Of a stretch of DNA of 14,711 nt, positions 7,427-13,442 are shown piece by piece. The DNA is from Lactonifactor sp. BIOML-A5 (GTDB lineage: Bacteria > Bacillota > Clostridia > Lachnospirales > Lachnospiraceae). The position numbers were made by a program, and so were the translations under genes. The notes beneath the pieces are model-generated. The model ran no database searches and had not been told where the DNA came from. It saw nothing but the letters and a program-made list of their open reading frames with translations. Every line of letters starts with the position of its first letter. The stretch's first letter is position 1. Where the stretch lies: contig NZ_WKYV01000052.1 of the NCBI RefSeq assembly GCF_009677585.1, forward strand, positions 1-14,711, in the 5' to 3' direction.

Positions 7427-8155
7427 TTATCTGTATCTGTTTACATACTTTTTCAGTTCTTCCACAGAACGGTTCACTACCAATTCCTCAGGAAATTCCG
7501 TTTCTTTTAATAGTGCTTCCACAAACTCGTGAGCCCCAACCAAATCATCCACATGTGCATCGCTGCCAATGATTACAGGTGCCTGGTATTCTTTACAGTA
7601 TTTTAGCAATTCCAGCATATTCTCTCTGCCATTTTGCCGGAAACATCTGGGATCCAGGGAATTATTGTTCAGCTCCAGCAGCACTTTGTACTCTTTTGCA
7701 GCCTGTACAACGGCACGGTAATCTGGCTTAAACCTTCCGTCATCGGGATGACCGATGATATTAACATAAGGGTTCTTTATGGCACACAGATAAGCATTGG
7801 TGTTCTCCTCTTTTGTACCGCTCTTGTAGCACGGAGGATGAATGCTTGCAATGGTTACATCCATCTTTTTTAAGGTTCTCTCTTCCATGTCAATGGTTCC
7901 CTGGTAATCCAGGATATTCAACTCTGTACCCAAAAGCAGCTCTACCCCATAGCAGTCCTTATATTTGTCCCGGTCAACCATTTTCAGATTTTCAAAATAA
8001 AATGTACAGCAGGTTCCCGGCATTTCAACTGCGTGTTCTGTGATTCCCAGCATCTGAAGCCCTTTCCTGCCTGCCGCACAGGCCATCTCTGCCATTGTAT
8101 TGTAGGCATGCCCGCTGGCCAGCGTGTGGGTATGCACGTCTAAAACATATTTCAT
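7427..8155 (-). CDS. PHP-domain metal-dependent phosphatase (YcdX-like)
   Basis: A 242-residue cytoplasmic hydrolase of the PHP family, close in layout to E. coli YcdX. Metal ligands appear in order: H8 and H10 (DVHTHT), H16 (SGHAY), H41 (TEH), E78 (GTELN), H106 (ASIHPP), H136 (GHPDDGRF), D199 and H201 (GSDAH). This matches all nine ligands of the trinuclear zinc site known for YcdX, so the protein should be an active phosphoesterase; the substrate is unknown. Length is normal. The start at 8155 has GAGGAGG 7 bases upstream. The gene has its own promoter at 8193-8221 and is convergent with lysR, so it is probably a single-gene unit. A link to the adjacent sugar operon, such as dephosphorylating a sugar phosphate, is only a guess. 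Confidence 0.9.
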   Translation of the reverse strand: MKYVLDVHTHTLASGHAYNTMAEMACAAGRKGLQMLGITEHAVEMPGTCCTFYFENLKMVDRDKYKDCYGVELLLGTELNILDYQGTIDMEERTLKKMDVTIASIHPPCYKSGTKEENTNAYLCAIKNPYVNIIGHPDDGRFKPDYRAVVQAAKEYKVLLELNNNSLDPRCFRQNGRENMLELLKYCKEYQAPVIIGSDAHVDDLVGAHEFVEALLKETEFPEELVVNRSVEELKKYVNRYR

Positions 8156-8169
8156 ACTTTCGCCTCCTC

Positions 8170-8185
8170 AGGTCAGTGTGGACCT
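8170..8185. promoter_or_regulatory. Small dyad at the PHP transcription start
   Basis: AGGTC (8170-8174), 6 bases, GACCT (8181-8185), exactly at the predicted start of the PHP transcript, just downstream of its -10. It could be a repressor operator or a 5' RNA hairpin; the arms are only 5 bp. Confidence 0.3.
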
Positions 8186-8192
8186 ACCTTGC

Positions 8193-8221
8193 ATTATACG
8201 AACCCTGATTTTTAAAATCAA
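8193..8221 (-). promoter_or_regulatory. Promoter of the PHP gene
   Basis: On the minus strand TTGATT (8216-8221), 17 bases, then a perfect TATAAT (8193-8198). Predicted start near 8186, about 30 bases before the ATG at 8155. Confidence 0.75.
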
Positions 8222-8299
8222 GCAAAATCTTTGCAAAACAGCAAGGGTAAGGGGACCTGGAGGCATTTTCATGGGAATACACGCCATGTTCCTGTTTGG

Positions 8300-9769
8300 T
8301 TACAGTATTTCGCTGAACAGGTTTTTCACTGCAGGATAGATTTTGGCAAACTTTTTGTACCGTTCGTCATACTTTACAGCAAGCGCAGGTTCCGGCTCCA
8401 CGGTGTCAACCACTTTGACAATAGCCTCTGCAGCCTCCTCCACGGAAGCGTATTCTCCATTTGCCACTGCCGCCAGCATAGCTCCTCCCATTGCAGGTCC
8501 TTCTTCGGATGCGATAACATCCACCTTAATATTCAAAATGTTGGCTATCATTTTCTTCCACAGTGGGCTTTTGGCGCCTCCGCCGCAGATTTTAGTCCGT
8601 TCAATCTTTATTCCCAGAGACTTGGCGACCTCAAAGGAATCTCTGATGGCAAAAGCAACCCCCTCAAGAACTGCCTGGGTCATATCCTCCCTGGTGCTGT
8701 CCATGGTCAGGCCGATAAACGTACCTCTTGCATCGGGGTTGTTGTGCGGGGAACGTTCCCCCATAAGGTAGGGAAGGAAATACACGTGATTCTCCCCCAG
8801 GTTCCCAATCTTTCCCTGCTCTCCGGCGTAATCTGCTGTTCCGATAATCTCATCCATCCACCACTTGTTGCAGGAGGCAGCGCTCAGCATGCACCCCATG
8901 AGATGGTAATGGCCGTCTGCATGGGCAAAGGCATGAAGTGCATTGTATTTATCTACGCCGAATTCTTTGCTGGAGATAAAGATAGTACCGCTGGTGCCCA
9001 GGGAAATATTGCACATTCCGTCACCCACGGTTCCCGTTCCCACTGCTGCTGCTGCATTATCCCCGGCGCCGGCTGCTATTTTGCAATTCTCCGGCAGGCC
9101 CAGTTCCTCTGCCACTTCCCTCTTAAGGGTCCCTACAGTCTCATAGCTCTCATACAGCCTGGGCATCTGCTCCTCCCGGATACCGCAGATATTCAGCATC
9201 TCGCCGGACCAGCATTTATTTTTTACGTCCATCAGAAGCATACCCGAGGCATCCGAGTAGTCAGAGCAGTGCACACCGCTCAGTTTATAGGCAAGATAAT
9301 CCTTGGGAAGCATAATCTTGCTGATTCTGGCAAAATTCTCCGGTTCATTTTCCTTCACCCACAGGATCTTTGGAGCTGTAAATCCTGCAAAGGCAATGTT
9401 GGCGGTATATTCCGACAGCTTTTCCTTTCCAATTACTTCATTAAGATAGTTGGTCTCTTTGCCGGTTCTTCCGTCGTTCCACAGAATCGCCGGGCGTATC
9501 ACCTGATCTTGGCTGTCCAGAATCACCAGCCCGTGCATCTGTCCCCCAAAGCTGATGCCTGCTACCTGGGATTTGTCGCATTCTGCTGTAAGCTCCTTAA
9601 TTCCTTCTACCGTCTTCTCCCACCAGTCCTCCGGCTTCTGTTCTGACCAGCCCGGGTTTGGAAAAGAAATGGGATATTCCTTTGATACAATCTTCTGAAT
9701 CTTGCCGTCTTTGCTCATCAAAAGCAGCTTGACCGCTGAAGTTCCTAAATCAACACCAATATATAACAT
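8300..9769 (-). CDS. xylB: Xylulokinase (FGGY carbohydrate kinase)
   Basis: A 489-residue cytoplasmic sugar kinase of the FGGY family; xylulokinase phosphorylates D-xylulose to D-xylulose 5-phosphate with ATP for the pentose phosphate pathway. The N-terminal phosphate loop is GVDLGTSAVKLLL (D7). GGQMHGL (H79), PAILWNDGRTGKE, the catalytic aspartate D237 in GAGDNAAAAVGTG, SLGTSG, LSAASC, GERSPHNNPDARG and CGGGAKSPLWKKM follow closely the pattern of E. coli XylB. The start at 9769 has AAAGGAG upstream. It is third in the operon behind DUF4867 and the isomerase, separated from the latter by a 101-base gap holding a REP-like palindrome. Because the partner is a fucose/arabinose-type isomerase and not XylA, the physiological ketose could differ from xylulose. 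No clear terminator follows. Confidence 0.9.
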   Translation of the reverse strand: MLYIGVDLGTSAVKLLLMSKDGKIQKIVSKEYPISFPNPGWSEQKPEDWWEKTVEGIKELTAECDKSQVAGISFGGQMHGLVILDSQDQVIRPAILWNDGRTGKETNYLNEVIGKEKLSEYTANIAFAGFTAPKILWVKENEPENFARISKIMLPKDYLAYKLSGVHCSDYSDASGMLLMDVKNKCWSGEMLNICGIREEQMPRLYESYETVGTLKREVAEELGLPENCKIAAGAGDNAAAAVGTGTVGDGMCNISLGTSGTIFISSKEFGVDKYNALHAFAHADGHYHLMGCMLSAASCNKWWMDEIIGTADYAGEQGKIGNLGENHVYFLPYLMGERSPHNNPDARGTFIGLTMDSTREDMTQAVLEGVAFAIRDSFEVAKSLGIKIERTKICGGGAKSPLWKKMIANILNIKVDVIASEEGPAMGGAMLAAVANGEYASVEEAAEAIVKVVDTVEPEPALAVKYDERYKKFAKIYPAVKNLFSEIL

Positions 9770-9795
9770 ATCATTTTCTCCTTTATCTGAATCGG

Positions 9796-9837
9796 AATCG
9801 GGGACGTGTTCTTTTTAAAAGGAACACGTCCCCGATT
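9796..9837. repeat. REP-like palindrome between isomerase and xylB
   Basis: AATCGGGGACGTGTTC (9796-9811) is perfectly complementary to 9822-9837, and the loop is itself nearly palindromic (TTTTTAAAAG). It is followed on plus by a C-rich tail (GCCCCTGCCCTGTCCC). Palindromes built on a GGGGACGTGTTC core occur dispersed in several bacterial groups, where they are thought to be moved by REP-associated Y1 transposases (from memory, not checked). It is inside an operon, so it may stabilise or attenuate the transcript before xylB. Confidence 0.75.
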
Positions 9838-9870
9838 GCCCCTGCCCTGTCCCTTTTTACAATCTAACTC

Positions 9871-11355
9871 TTATGCAAATGGATTTTCGGTCGGGTAACG
9901 GACACCTTTGGGCTGATTATATCCTATCTCGTCCACATCCACGCCAATATATTTAAATACCTCAAACAATGCTTTTCCATAGCTGCCAAATGCTACTGCT
10001 CCGTGATGCGGGTAATTCCCCTCAATCAATACATGGCGATAGAATCTTCCCATCTCCGGGATTGCAAATACACCTATGGATCCAAAGGATCTGGTTGCAA
10101 CCGGAAGCACTTCTCCCTGGGCAATATAAGCACGAAGTGTATTATCCGCAGTGCTCTGCAGGCGGTAGAATGTAATGCTGCCCGGCACAATATCACCTTC
10201 CAAAGTTCCCTGTGTAACCTCCTCCGGCAGGCTTCTGGCCATAATCATTTGGTATTTCATAGCGCAGAAGGAAAGCTTTTTGGTACTGGTATTGCCGCAG
10301 TGGAAGCCCATAAAGGTATCTTTGTGTGTATAATCAAACTTTCCTTTGATATCCGTTTCATACATATCAGCAGGAACTGTGTTGTTGATGTCCAAAAGGG
10401 TGACTGCATCCTCGCTTACACAAGTTCCGATAAATTCACTCAGCGCTCCGTAGATATCAACTTCGCAGGAAACGGGAATCCCCATCCCTGTAAGTCGACT
10501 ATTTACATAACAAGGTACAAAACCAAACTGTGTCTGGAAAGCCGGCCAGCATTTTCCTGCAATTGCTACATATTTTCTGTAGCCTCTGTGCTCTTCAACC
10601 CAGTCCAGAAGGGTCAGCTCATACTGCGCAAGCTTTGGCAGAATCTCTGGCTTCATATTTCCTTCTCCAAGCTCCGCTTCCATATCTTTCACCACATCTT
10701 CGATTCTGGGATCCCCTGCATGCTTATTGAATGCTTCAAATAAGTCTAACTCTGAATTTTCTTCAATCTCTACTCCCAGATTGTAGAGCTGCTTGATTGG
10801 CGCATTGCATGCCAGAAAGTTCAGCGGACGGGGTCCGAAGCTAATAATTTTAAGCTCTGATAGCCCGATAATGGCTCTTGCAACCGGCAGGAACTCATGA
10901 ATCATATCCGCACATTCTTCTGCTGTTCCCACAGGGTATTCCGGAATATAGGCCCTTATATTGCGGAGTTTCAGATTATAGCTGGCATTGAGCATACCAC
11001 AGTATGCATCCCCTCTGCCTTGGATCAGATTATCTCCGGATTCCTCCGCAGCTGCTACAAACATCTTCGGGCCGTCAAAATGTTTTGCAAGGAGTGTCTC
11101 GGCAATTTCAGGTCCGAAGTTCCCCAAATATACCGCCAGTGCATTACATCCTGCCTTCTTGATATCCTCCAGTGCCTGTACCATATGTATTTCGCTTTCC
11201 ACAATACAGATTGGACATTCATAGATATCCTCTGCATCATACTTTTTAGCGTAAGCCTCTGCCAGCGCCTTTCTTCTGTTTACAGACAGGGGTTCCGGAA
11301 AACAGTCTCTGCTGACAGCTACAATTCCTAACTTTACTTTTGGCATATTGTTCAT
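9871..11355 (-). CDS. L-fucose/L-arabinose isomerase family protein
   Basis: A 494-residue cytoplasmic aldose-ketose isomerase of the FucI/AraA superfamily, shorter than E. coli FucI (591). The N-terminal Rossmann-like part (LGIVAVSRDCFPEPL) is followed by a C-terminal catalytic part. E298 in SCEVDIYGA and D322 in LLDINN are 24 residues apart, the same spacing as metal ligands E337 and D361 of FucI. KCWPAFQ (residues 268-274) is a family signature, and H352 (FHCGNT) or H450/H451 (YPHHGAVAFG) is the candidate histidine ligand. The start at 11355 has GGAGG 7 bases upstream. It is the second gene of an operon with DUF4867 and xylulokinase, so it should produce the ketose that the kinase phosphorylates. 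Substrate (L-fucose, D-arabinose, L-arabinose or another) cannot be decided; no aldolase is in the window. Confidence 0.87.
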   Translation of the reverse strand: MNNMPKVKLGIVAVSRDCFPEPLSVNRRKALAEAYAKKYDAEDIYECPICIVESEIHMVQALEDIKKAGCNALAVYLGNFGPEIAETLLAKHFDGPKMFVAAAEESGDNLIQGRGDAYCGMLNASYNLKLRNIRAYIPEYPVGTAEECADMIHEFLPVARAIIGLSELKIISFGPRPLNFLACNAPIKQLYNLGVEIEENSELDLFEAFNKHAGDPRIEDVVKDMEAELGEGNMKPEILPKLAQYELTLLDWVEEHRGYRKYVAIAGKCWPAFQTQFGFVPCYVNSRLTGMGIPVSCEVDIYGALSEFIGTCVSEDAVTLLDINNTVPADMYETDIKGKFDYTHKDTFMGFHCGNTSTKKLSFCAMKYQMIMARSLPEEVTQGTLEGDIVPGSITFYRLQSTADNTLRAYIAQGEVLPVATRSFGSIGVFAIPEMGRFYRHVLIEGNYPHHGAVAFGSYGKALFEVFKYIGVDVDEIGYNQPKGVRYPTENPFA

Positions 11356-11396
11356 TGTTCTTCCTCCATAAATGATATATTTCTTTTTATAAAAAC

Positions 11397-12014
11397 CTAC
11401 TTTACTGAGAGGTTCTCTCCCTTCAGACCATTGAATGCTCCCTCAATCCTGGCATCCGGATGGGCAATCAGCCATTTATTTCTGGCAAAGAGCATTTTAT
11501 CTTCCTCTGTATAGGGACCTTCTTTTTCAATCTCTGTGTTCGTCCCTCTGGGGAGTACCACTACACATTTAAACCCGCTTTCCGCCACATTGCAGGGGGC
11601 ATAGTGAAGTGTTGTCCCGTAGACTTCAATTACCGTTCCCTGAGGAACCATAAACGCTTCCATCCGGGACGTGTCATATGTACCGTCTTTTTCAATATCC
11701 TGTTCACATCCCAGAATCAGAATCATATCCGTAACTGCGATGTTAATTTCTGAGTCTCTGTGATATTCCGCAGCATTCAGCAGATAATTACTGCCATTGC
11801 AGTATCCCACTTGAATGGGCATTCCCCCGTAAAGGCTGTATGCAATCTTCTCCGCACTGGAGCATGACTCCAATGAAGCCTCTGAAGCTACATAAACCAC
11901 ATCTTCGGGAAGAGGTGTAGCTTCCATCGCCTCTGCCATGTCACTGCAGTCAATCCCAGTAATTACCTTTCCATACCTGCAGAACTCCGGATCTGATACC
12001 TTTAATATGTCCAT
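11397..12014 (-). CDS. DUF4867 family protein, cupin-like
   Basis: A 205-residue soluble protein that I recognise as DUF4867, a family often seen beside sugar isomerases in gut Firmicutes. Its middle and end look cupin-like: LILGCEQDIEKDGTYDTSRMEAFMVPQGTVIEVYGTTLHYAPCNV resembles the conserved beta-barrel segment of sugar-binding cupins, with an H in the LHYAPC motif. The start at 12014 (MDILKVSD) is chosen because GGGAGG lies 9 bases upstream; an in-frame ATG at 12062 would fall at the promoter with no ribosome site. It is first in the operon, 41 bases before the isomerase. By context it may be a sugar mutarotase or accessory isomerase-like enzyme (inference). No biochemical function is established. 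Confidence 0.83.
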   Translation of the reverse strand: MDILKVSDPEFCRYGKVITGIDCSDMAEAMEATPLPEDVVYVASEASLESCSSAEKIAYSLYGGMPIQVGYCNGSNYLLNAAEYHRDSEINIAVTDMILILGCEQDIEKDGTYDTSRMEAFMVPQGTVIEVYGTTLHYAPCNVAESGFKCVVVLPRGTNTEIEKEGPYTEEDKMLFARNKWLIAHPDARIEGAFNGLKGENLSVK

Positions 12015-12062
12015 CAAAATAACCTCCCTTAGCACTTTGTTTACCCGTTGAACTATATGCAC

Positions 12063-12091
12063 ATAGTACCATTTTCAACCAAAAAAATCAA
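12063..12091 (-). promoter_or_regulatory. Promoter of the DUF4867-isomerase-xylB operon
   Basis: On the minus strand TTGATT (12086-12091), 17 bases, TACTAT (12063-12068). Predicted start near 12055, leaving a leader of about 40 bases. Just upstream, TTTTGTATAC and TTTTGCAA (12097-12115) hint at a repressor site, but no full dyad is clear. Confidence 0.65.
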
Positions 12092-12163
12092 TCCCTTCTT
12101 GCAAAAGTATACAAAAATTTTATTACGAAATGAAAATAACCCCTGACTATGGGGCGTGAGCAT

Positions 12164-12217
12164 AAAAAAACAAGCAATAGGAAAGTCTACATTCTTGTAT
12201 TTCCTTTCCTTTGCTTG
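12164..12217 (-). terminator. Intrinsic terminator of the lipoprotein gene
   Basis: Read on the minus strand, CAAGCAAAGGAAA (12217 to 12205) pairs with TTTCCTATTGCTTG (12184 to 12171) with a single bulged base, and is followed directly by seven T residues (12170-12164). This is a good intrinsic terminator for the gene ending at 12266 and separates it from the sugar operon. Confidence 0.85.
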
Positions 12218-12265
12218 TATGCTGCTCCAGTTAATCCCGGCAGTATCTCCTGCTTTGTCAATTGT

Positions 12266-12823
12266 CTAAAGCCCTTCTGTGATATCTGTTCCAAAATACT
12301 GCTGAGACAGTTCTGACACTTTGCCTTCGCTGCGCAATTCTTCCAGGGCTTTATCTATTCTCAGCATCAGCTGTCCATTTTTCCTGCTTACAAAAATCCC
12401 TAACTGTCCCTCTGCCTCTTTATTACTAATCTGATCTTTGATCAAAGTAATATCAGCATACGGCCTGGTCACATAATATTCTTTTTGATTGTCCTCCGTG
12501 ATCGGAATGGTTGATATGGCGCAATCATAGACCTTTGCTCCCAGAGACGGCAGAAGATTCTTTTCAGTGGTATCCACAATCTCTACTTTTACCCCCAGCT
12601 TCTCTGCAACTGCATAGATCAAATCTACATCAAACCCCACCGGCTTCATTTCTTCGTCCAGAGCTTCCATAGGCGGCACCTTTAACTCCATCCCTACCTT
12701 CAGTATACCGGACTCTAAAAGTAAATCATTTACCGGCGTTCCATCCGCTTCCAGTTTTTTCTCACATCCTGCCATAGTCAGCAAAGTGACAACTGCGATT
12801 ACTATTGCAACTATTTTCTTCAT
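12266..12823 (-). CDS. Short amino-acid-binding-type lipoprotein lacking most of lobe 2
   Basis: A 185-residue lipoprotein. MKKIVAIVIAVVTLLTMAGC is a signal peptide with lipobox TMAGC (C20). Residues 38-125 (SGILKVGMELKVPPME, GFDVDLIYAVAEKLGVKVEIVDT, DCAISTIPITEDNQKEYYVTRPYAD) match lobe 1 of family 3 solute-binding proteins of polar amino acid ABC importers. Residues 139-178 (GQLGIFVSRKNGQLMLRIDKALEELRSEGKVSELSQQYFG) match the normal C-terminal end. Between about 126 and 138 the usual second-lobe core of some 75 residues is missing in frame (normal length about 260). No ABC permease or ATPase is nearby. Start at 12823 has GAGGAG upstream; 12847 is a poorer choice. It may have its own promoter (12856-12884) and could be a binding-dead sensor/decoy or a deletion relic. 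Confidence 0.8.
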   Translation of the reverse strand: MKKIVAIVIAVVTLLTMAGCEKKLEADGTPVNDLLLESGILKVGMELKVPPMEALDEEMKPVGFDVDLIYAVAEKLGVKVEIVDTTEKNLLPSLGAKVYDCAISTIPITEDNQKEYYVTRPYADITLIKDQISNKEAEGQLGIFVSRKNGQLMLRIDKALEELRSEGKVSELSQQYFGTDITEGL

Positions 12824-12855
12824 ATCGTACTCCTCTAAACTTTCCATCTAACAGC

Positions 12856-12884
12856 ACGATATCACTCTGTTTCCTATTTGTCAA
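12856..12884 (-). promoter_or_regulatory. Possible own promoter of the short lipoprotein
   Basis: On the minus strand a perfect TTGACA (12879-12884), 17 bases, then TATCGT (12856-12861, 4 of 6). It lies just after the stop codon of the 80-residue gene. If used, the lipoprotein would be partly independent of the invertible promoter upstream. Confidence 0.45.
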
Positions 12885-12891
12885 ATATAAA

Positions 12892-13134
12892 TCAACCCCT
12901 ATTTCTTAAGATTTCCATCAGATATTCTCTTGCTTTCCGGGGTGATCCCAGCACAATCTCTTCCCGCAGCAAATACTGTACAGCCGAGTTCCATTCCCCC
13001 AGGCTATACTCATCTGGAGAGATATCCTCCAGGATCTTCAGCATGTCATCATAATTATTCATTATATGGAGATCCGATATATAATCGTATCCCAGTTTCT
13101 CCGCCAAGCGCTCTAAAAGTTCTTCCCTATTCAT
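12892..13134 (-). CDS. Small hypothetical protein beside invertible promoter
   Basis: An 80-residue protein I do not recognise. It is soluble (no signal or membrane segment) and looks mostly helical. It is rich in acidic and basic residues, with MNREELLERLAEKLGYDYISDLHIMNN at the start, an acidic middle (EDISPDEYSLGEWNSAVQYLLREEI) and a basic C-terminal helix (PRKAREYLMEILRNRG). The start at 13134 is supported by AGAAGGA 6-7 bases upstream. No convincing fixed promoter lies directly in front of it; the nearest strong promoter is in the invertible segment at 13206-13425, which would drive this gene only after inversion. The lipoprotein gene follows 68 bases downstream. A regulatory or interaction role is possible, but nothing in the sequence shows it. 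Confidence 0.72.
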   Translation of the reverse strand: MNREELLERLAEKLGYDYISDLHIMNNYDDMLKILEDISPDEYSLGEWNSAVQYLLREEIVLGSPRKAREYLMEILRNRG

Positions 13135-13195
13135 GCTTTTTCCTTCTCTTATCCGGCACGTACTGCAGTCAGCCGTAGATTATGTAGTGATGCTA

Positions 13196-13227
13196 TATTA
13201 CAACCTAATAATAGTTATGTGGTAAAA
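13196..13227. other. Left recombination site of the switch
   Basis: Arm TATTACAACCTA (13196-13207), 8-base spacer ATAATAGT (13208-13215), arm TATGTGGTAAAA (13216-13227). The outer arm matches the corresponding arm of the right site at 8 of 12 positions; spacer and inner 9 bases are identical to the right site in reverse orientation. The arrangement fits a tyrosine-recombinase crossover site. Confidence 0.6.
13206..13224 (+). repeat. Left 19-bp inverted repeat of the invertible segment
   Basis: TAATAATAGTTATGTGGTA, the exact reverse complement of 13407-13425. Identity stops at both ends, so the repeat is bounded at 19 bp. Confidence 0.95.
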
Positions 13228-13320
13228 TAAAAACATACACAAAGAAATTATTAATTTTAGGTTACCTCTTTACCATAATAATACTGAAAAATATTTATAT
13301 TTGAAACAAAATATATTGTT

Positions 13321-13380
13321 ACGTAGATTTTCCCAAGCGCATTGACAATTTATTCCAATTATTATAAGATAAATCTATGT
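13321..13380. repeat. Imperfect dyad enclosing the invertible promoter
   Basis: ACGTAGATTT (13321-13330) and AAATCTATGT (13371-13380) are inverted repeats matching at 9 of 10 positions. They bracket the -35 and -10. As only the second arm would be transcribed, a DNA-level role (regulator binding) is more likely than an RNA hairpin. Confidence 0.4.
13342..13370 (+). promoter_or_regulatory. Strong promoter inside the invertible segment
   Basis: TTGACA (13342-13347), 17-base spacer, TAAGAT (13365-13370), with TATAAG overlapping the -10. It is among the best promoter matches in the window yet faces no plus-strand gene; its transcript would run through the right repeat and antisense into the recombinase gene. 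This only makes sense if the segment flips or if the antisense RNA has a role. Confidence 0.75.
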
Positions 13381-13403
13381 AATATTTACAAATCTCATTA
13401 TTA

Positions 13404-13435
13404 AAATACCACATAACTATTATTATGTGGTATTT
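13404..13435. other. Right recombination site, 12-8-12 palindromic arms
   Basis: Arm AAATACCACATA (13404-13415), 8-base spacer ACTATTAT (13416-13423), arm TATGTGGTATTT (13424-13435). The arms are perfectly complementary, the same geometry (inverted arms, 8-base asymmetric spacer) as well-known tyrosine recombinase sites. It lies 8 bases from the recombinase stop codon; as RNA it would also form a hairpin that may end recombinase transcripts. Confidence 0.7.
13407..13425 (-). repeat. Right 19-bp inverted repeat of the invertible segment
   Basis: TACCACATAACTATTATTA, exact reverse complement of 13206-13224. It covers the inner arm and spacer of the right recombination site plus two bases of its outer arm. 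Confidence 0.95.
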
Positions 13436-13442
13436 ATATGTT

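Larger units (their letters stand above)
13206..13425. other. Putative invertible promoter segment (phase switch)
   Basis: Two perfect 19-bp inverted repeats bound a 182-bp AT-rich segment containing a near-consensus promoter and no gene, directly beside a tyrosine recombinase gene (13443 onwards). Each repeat carries an asymmetric 8-base spacer between inverted arms, in opposite orientation, the layout that yields inversion. Currently the promoter points right (plus), antisense to the recombinase 3' end. After inversion (position x becomes 26631 minus x) its hexamers would lie at 13284-13289 and 13261-13266 on minus, about 120 bases ahead of the 80-residue gene. Known: such recombinase-linked invertible promoters drive phase variation in gut Bacteroidetes and Firmicutes. 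Inversion here is inferred, not shown. Confidence 0.75.

Noticed and set aside
8231..9646. Plus-strand 471-codon open frame opposite xylB
   Set aside because: Antisense shadow; the minus-strand frame encodes an unmistakable xylulokinase with all motifs.
12140..12154. Short CCCC/GGGG hairpin as a second terminator
   Set aside because: Four-base stem with no T-tract; the terminator at 12164-12217 already explains transcript ending.
13207..13440. CRISPR-like repeat array from the repeated AATAATAG and TGTGGTA motifs
   Set aside because: The repeats are inverted, only two full copies exist, and there are no regular spacers or cas genes; a recombination switch explains them better.
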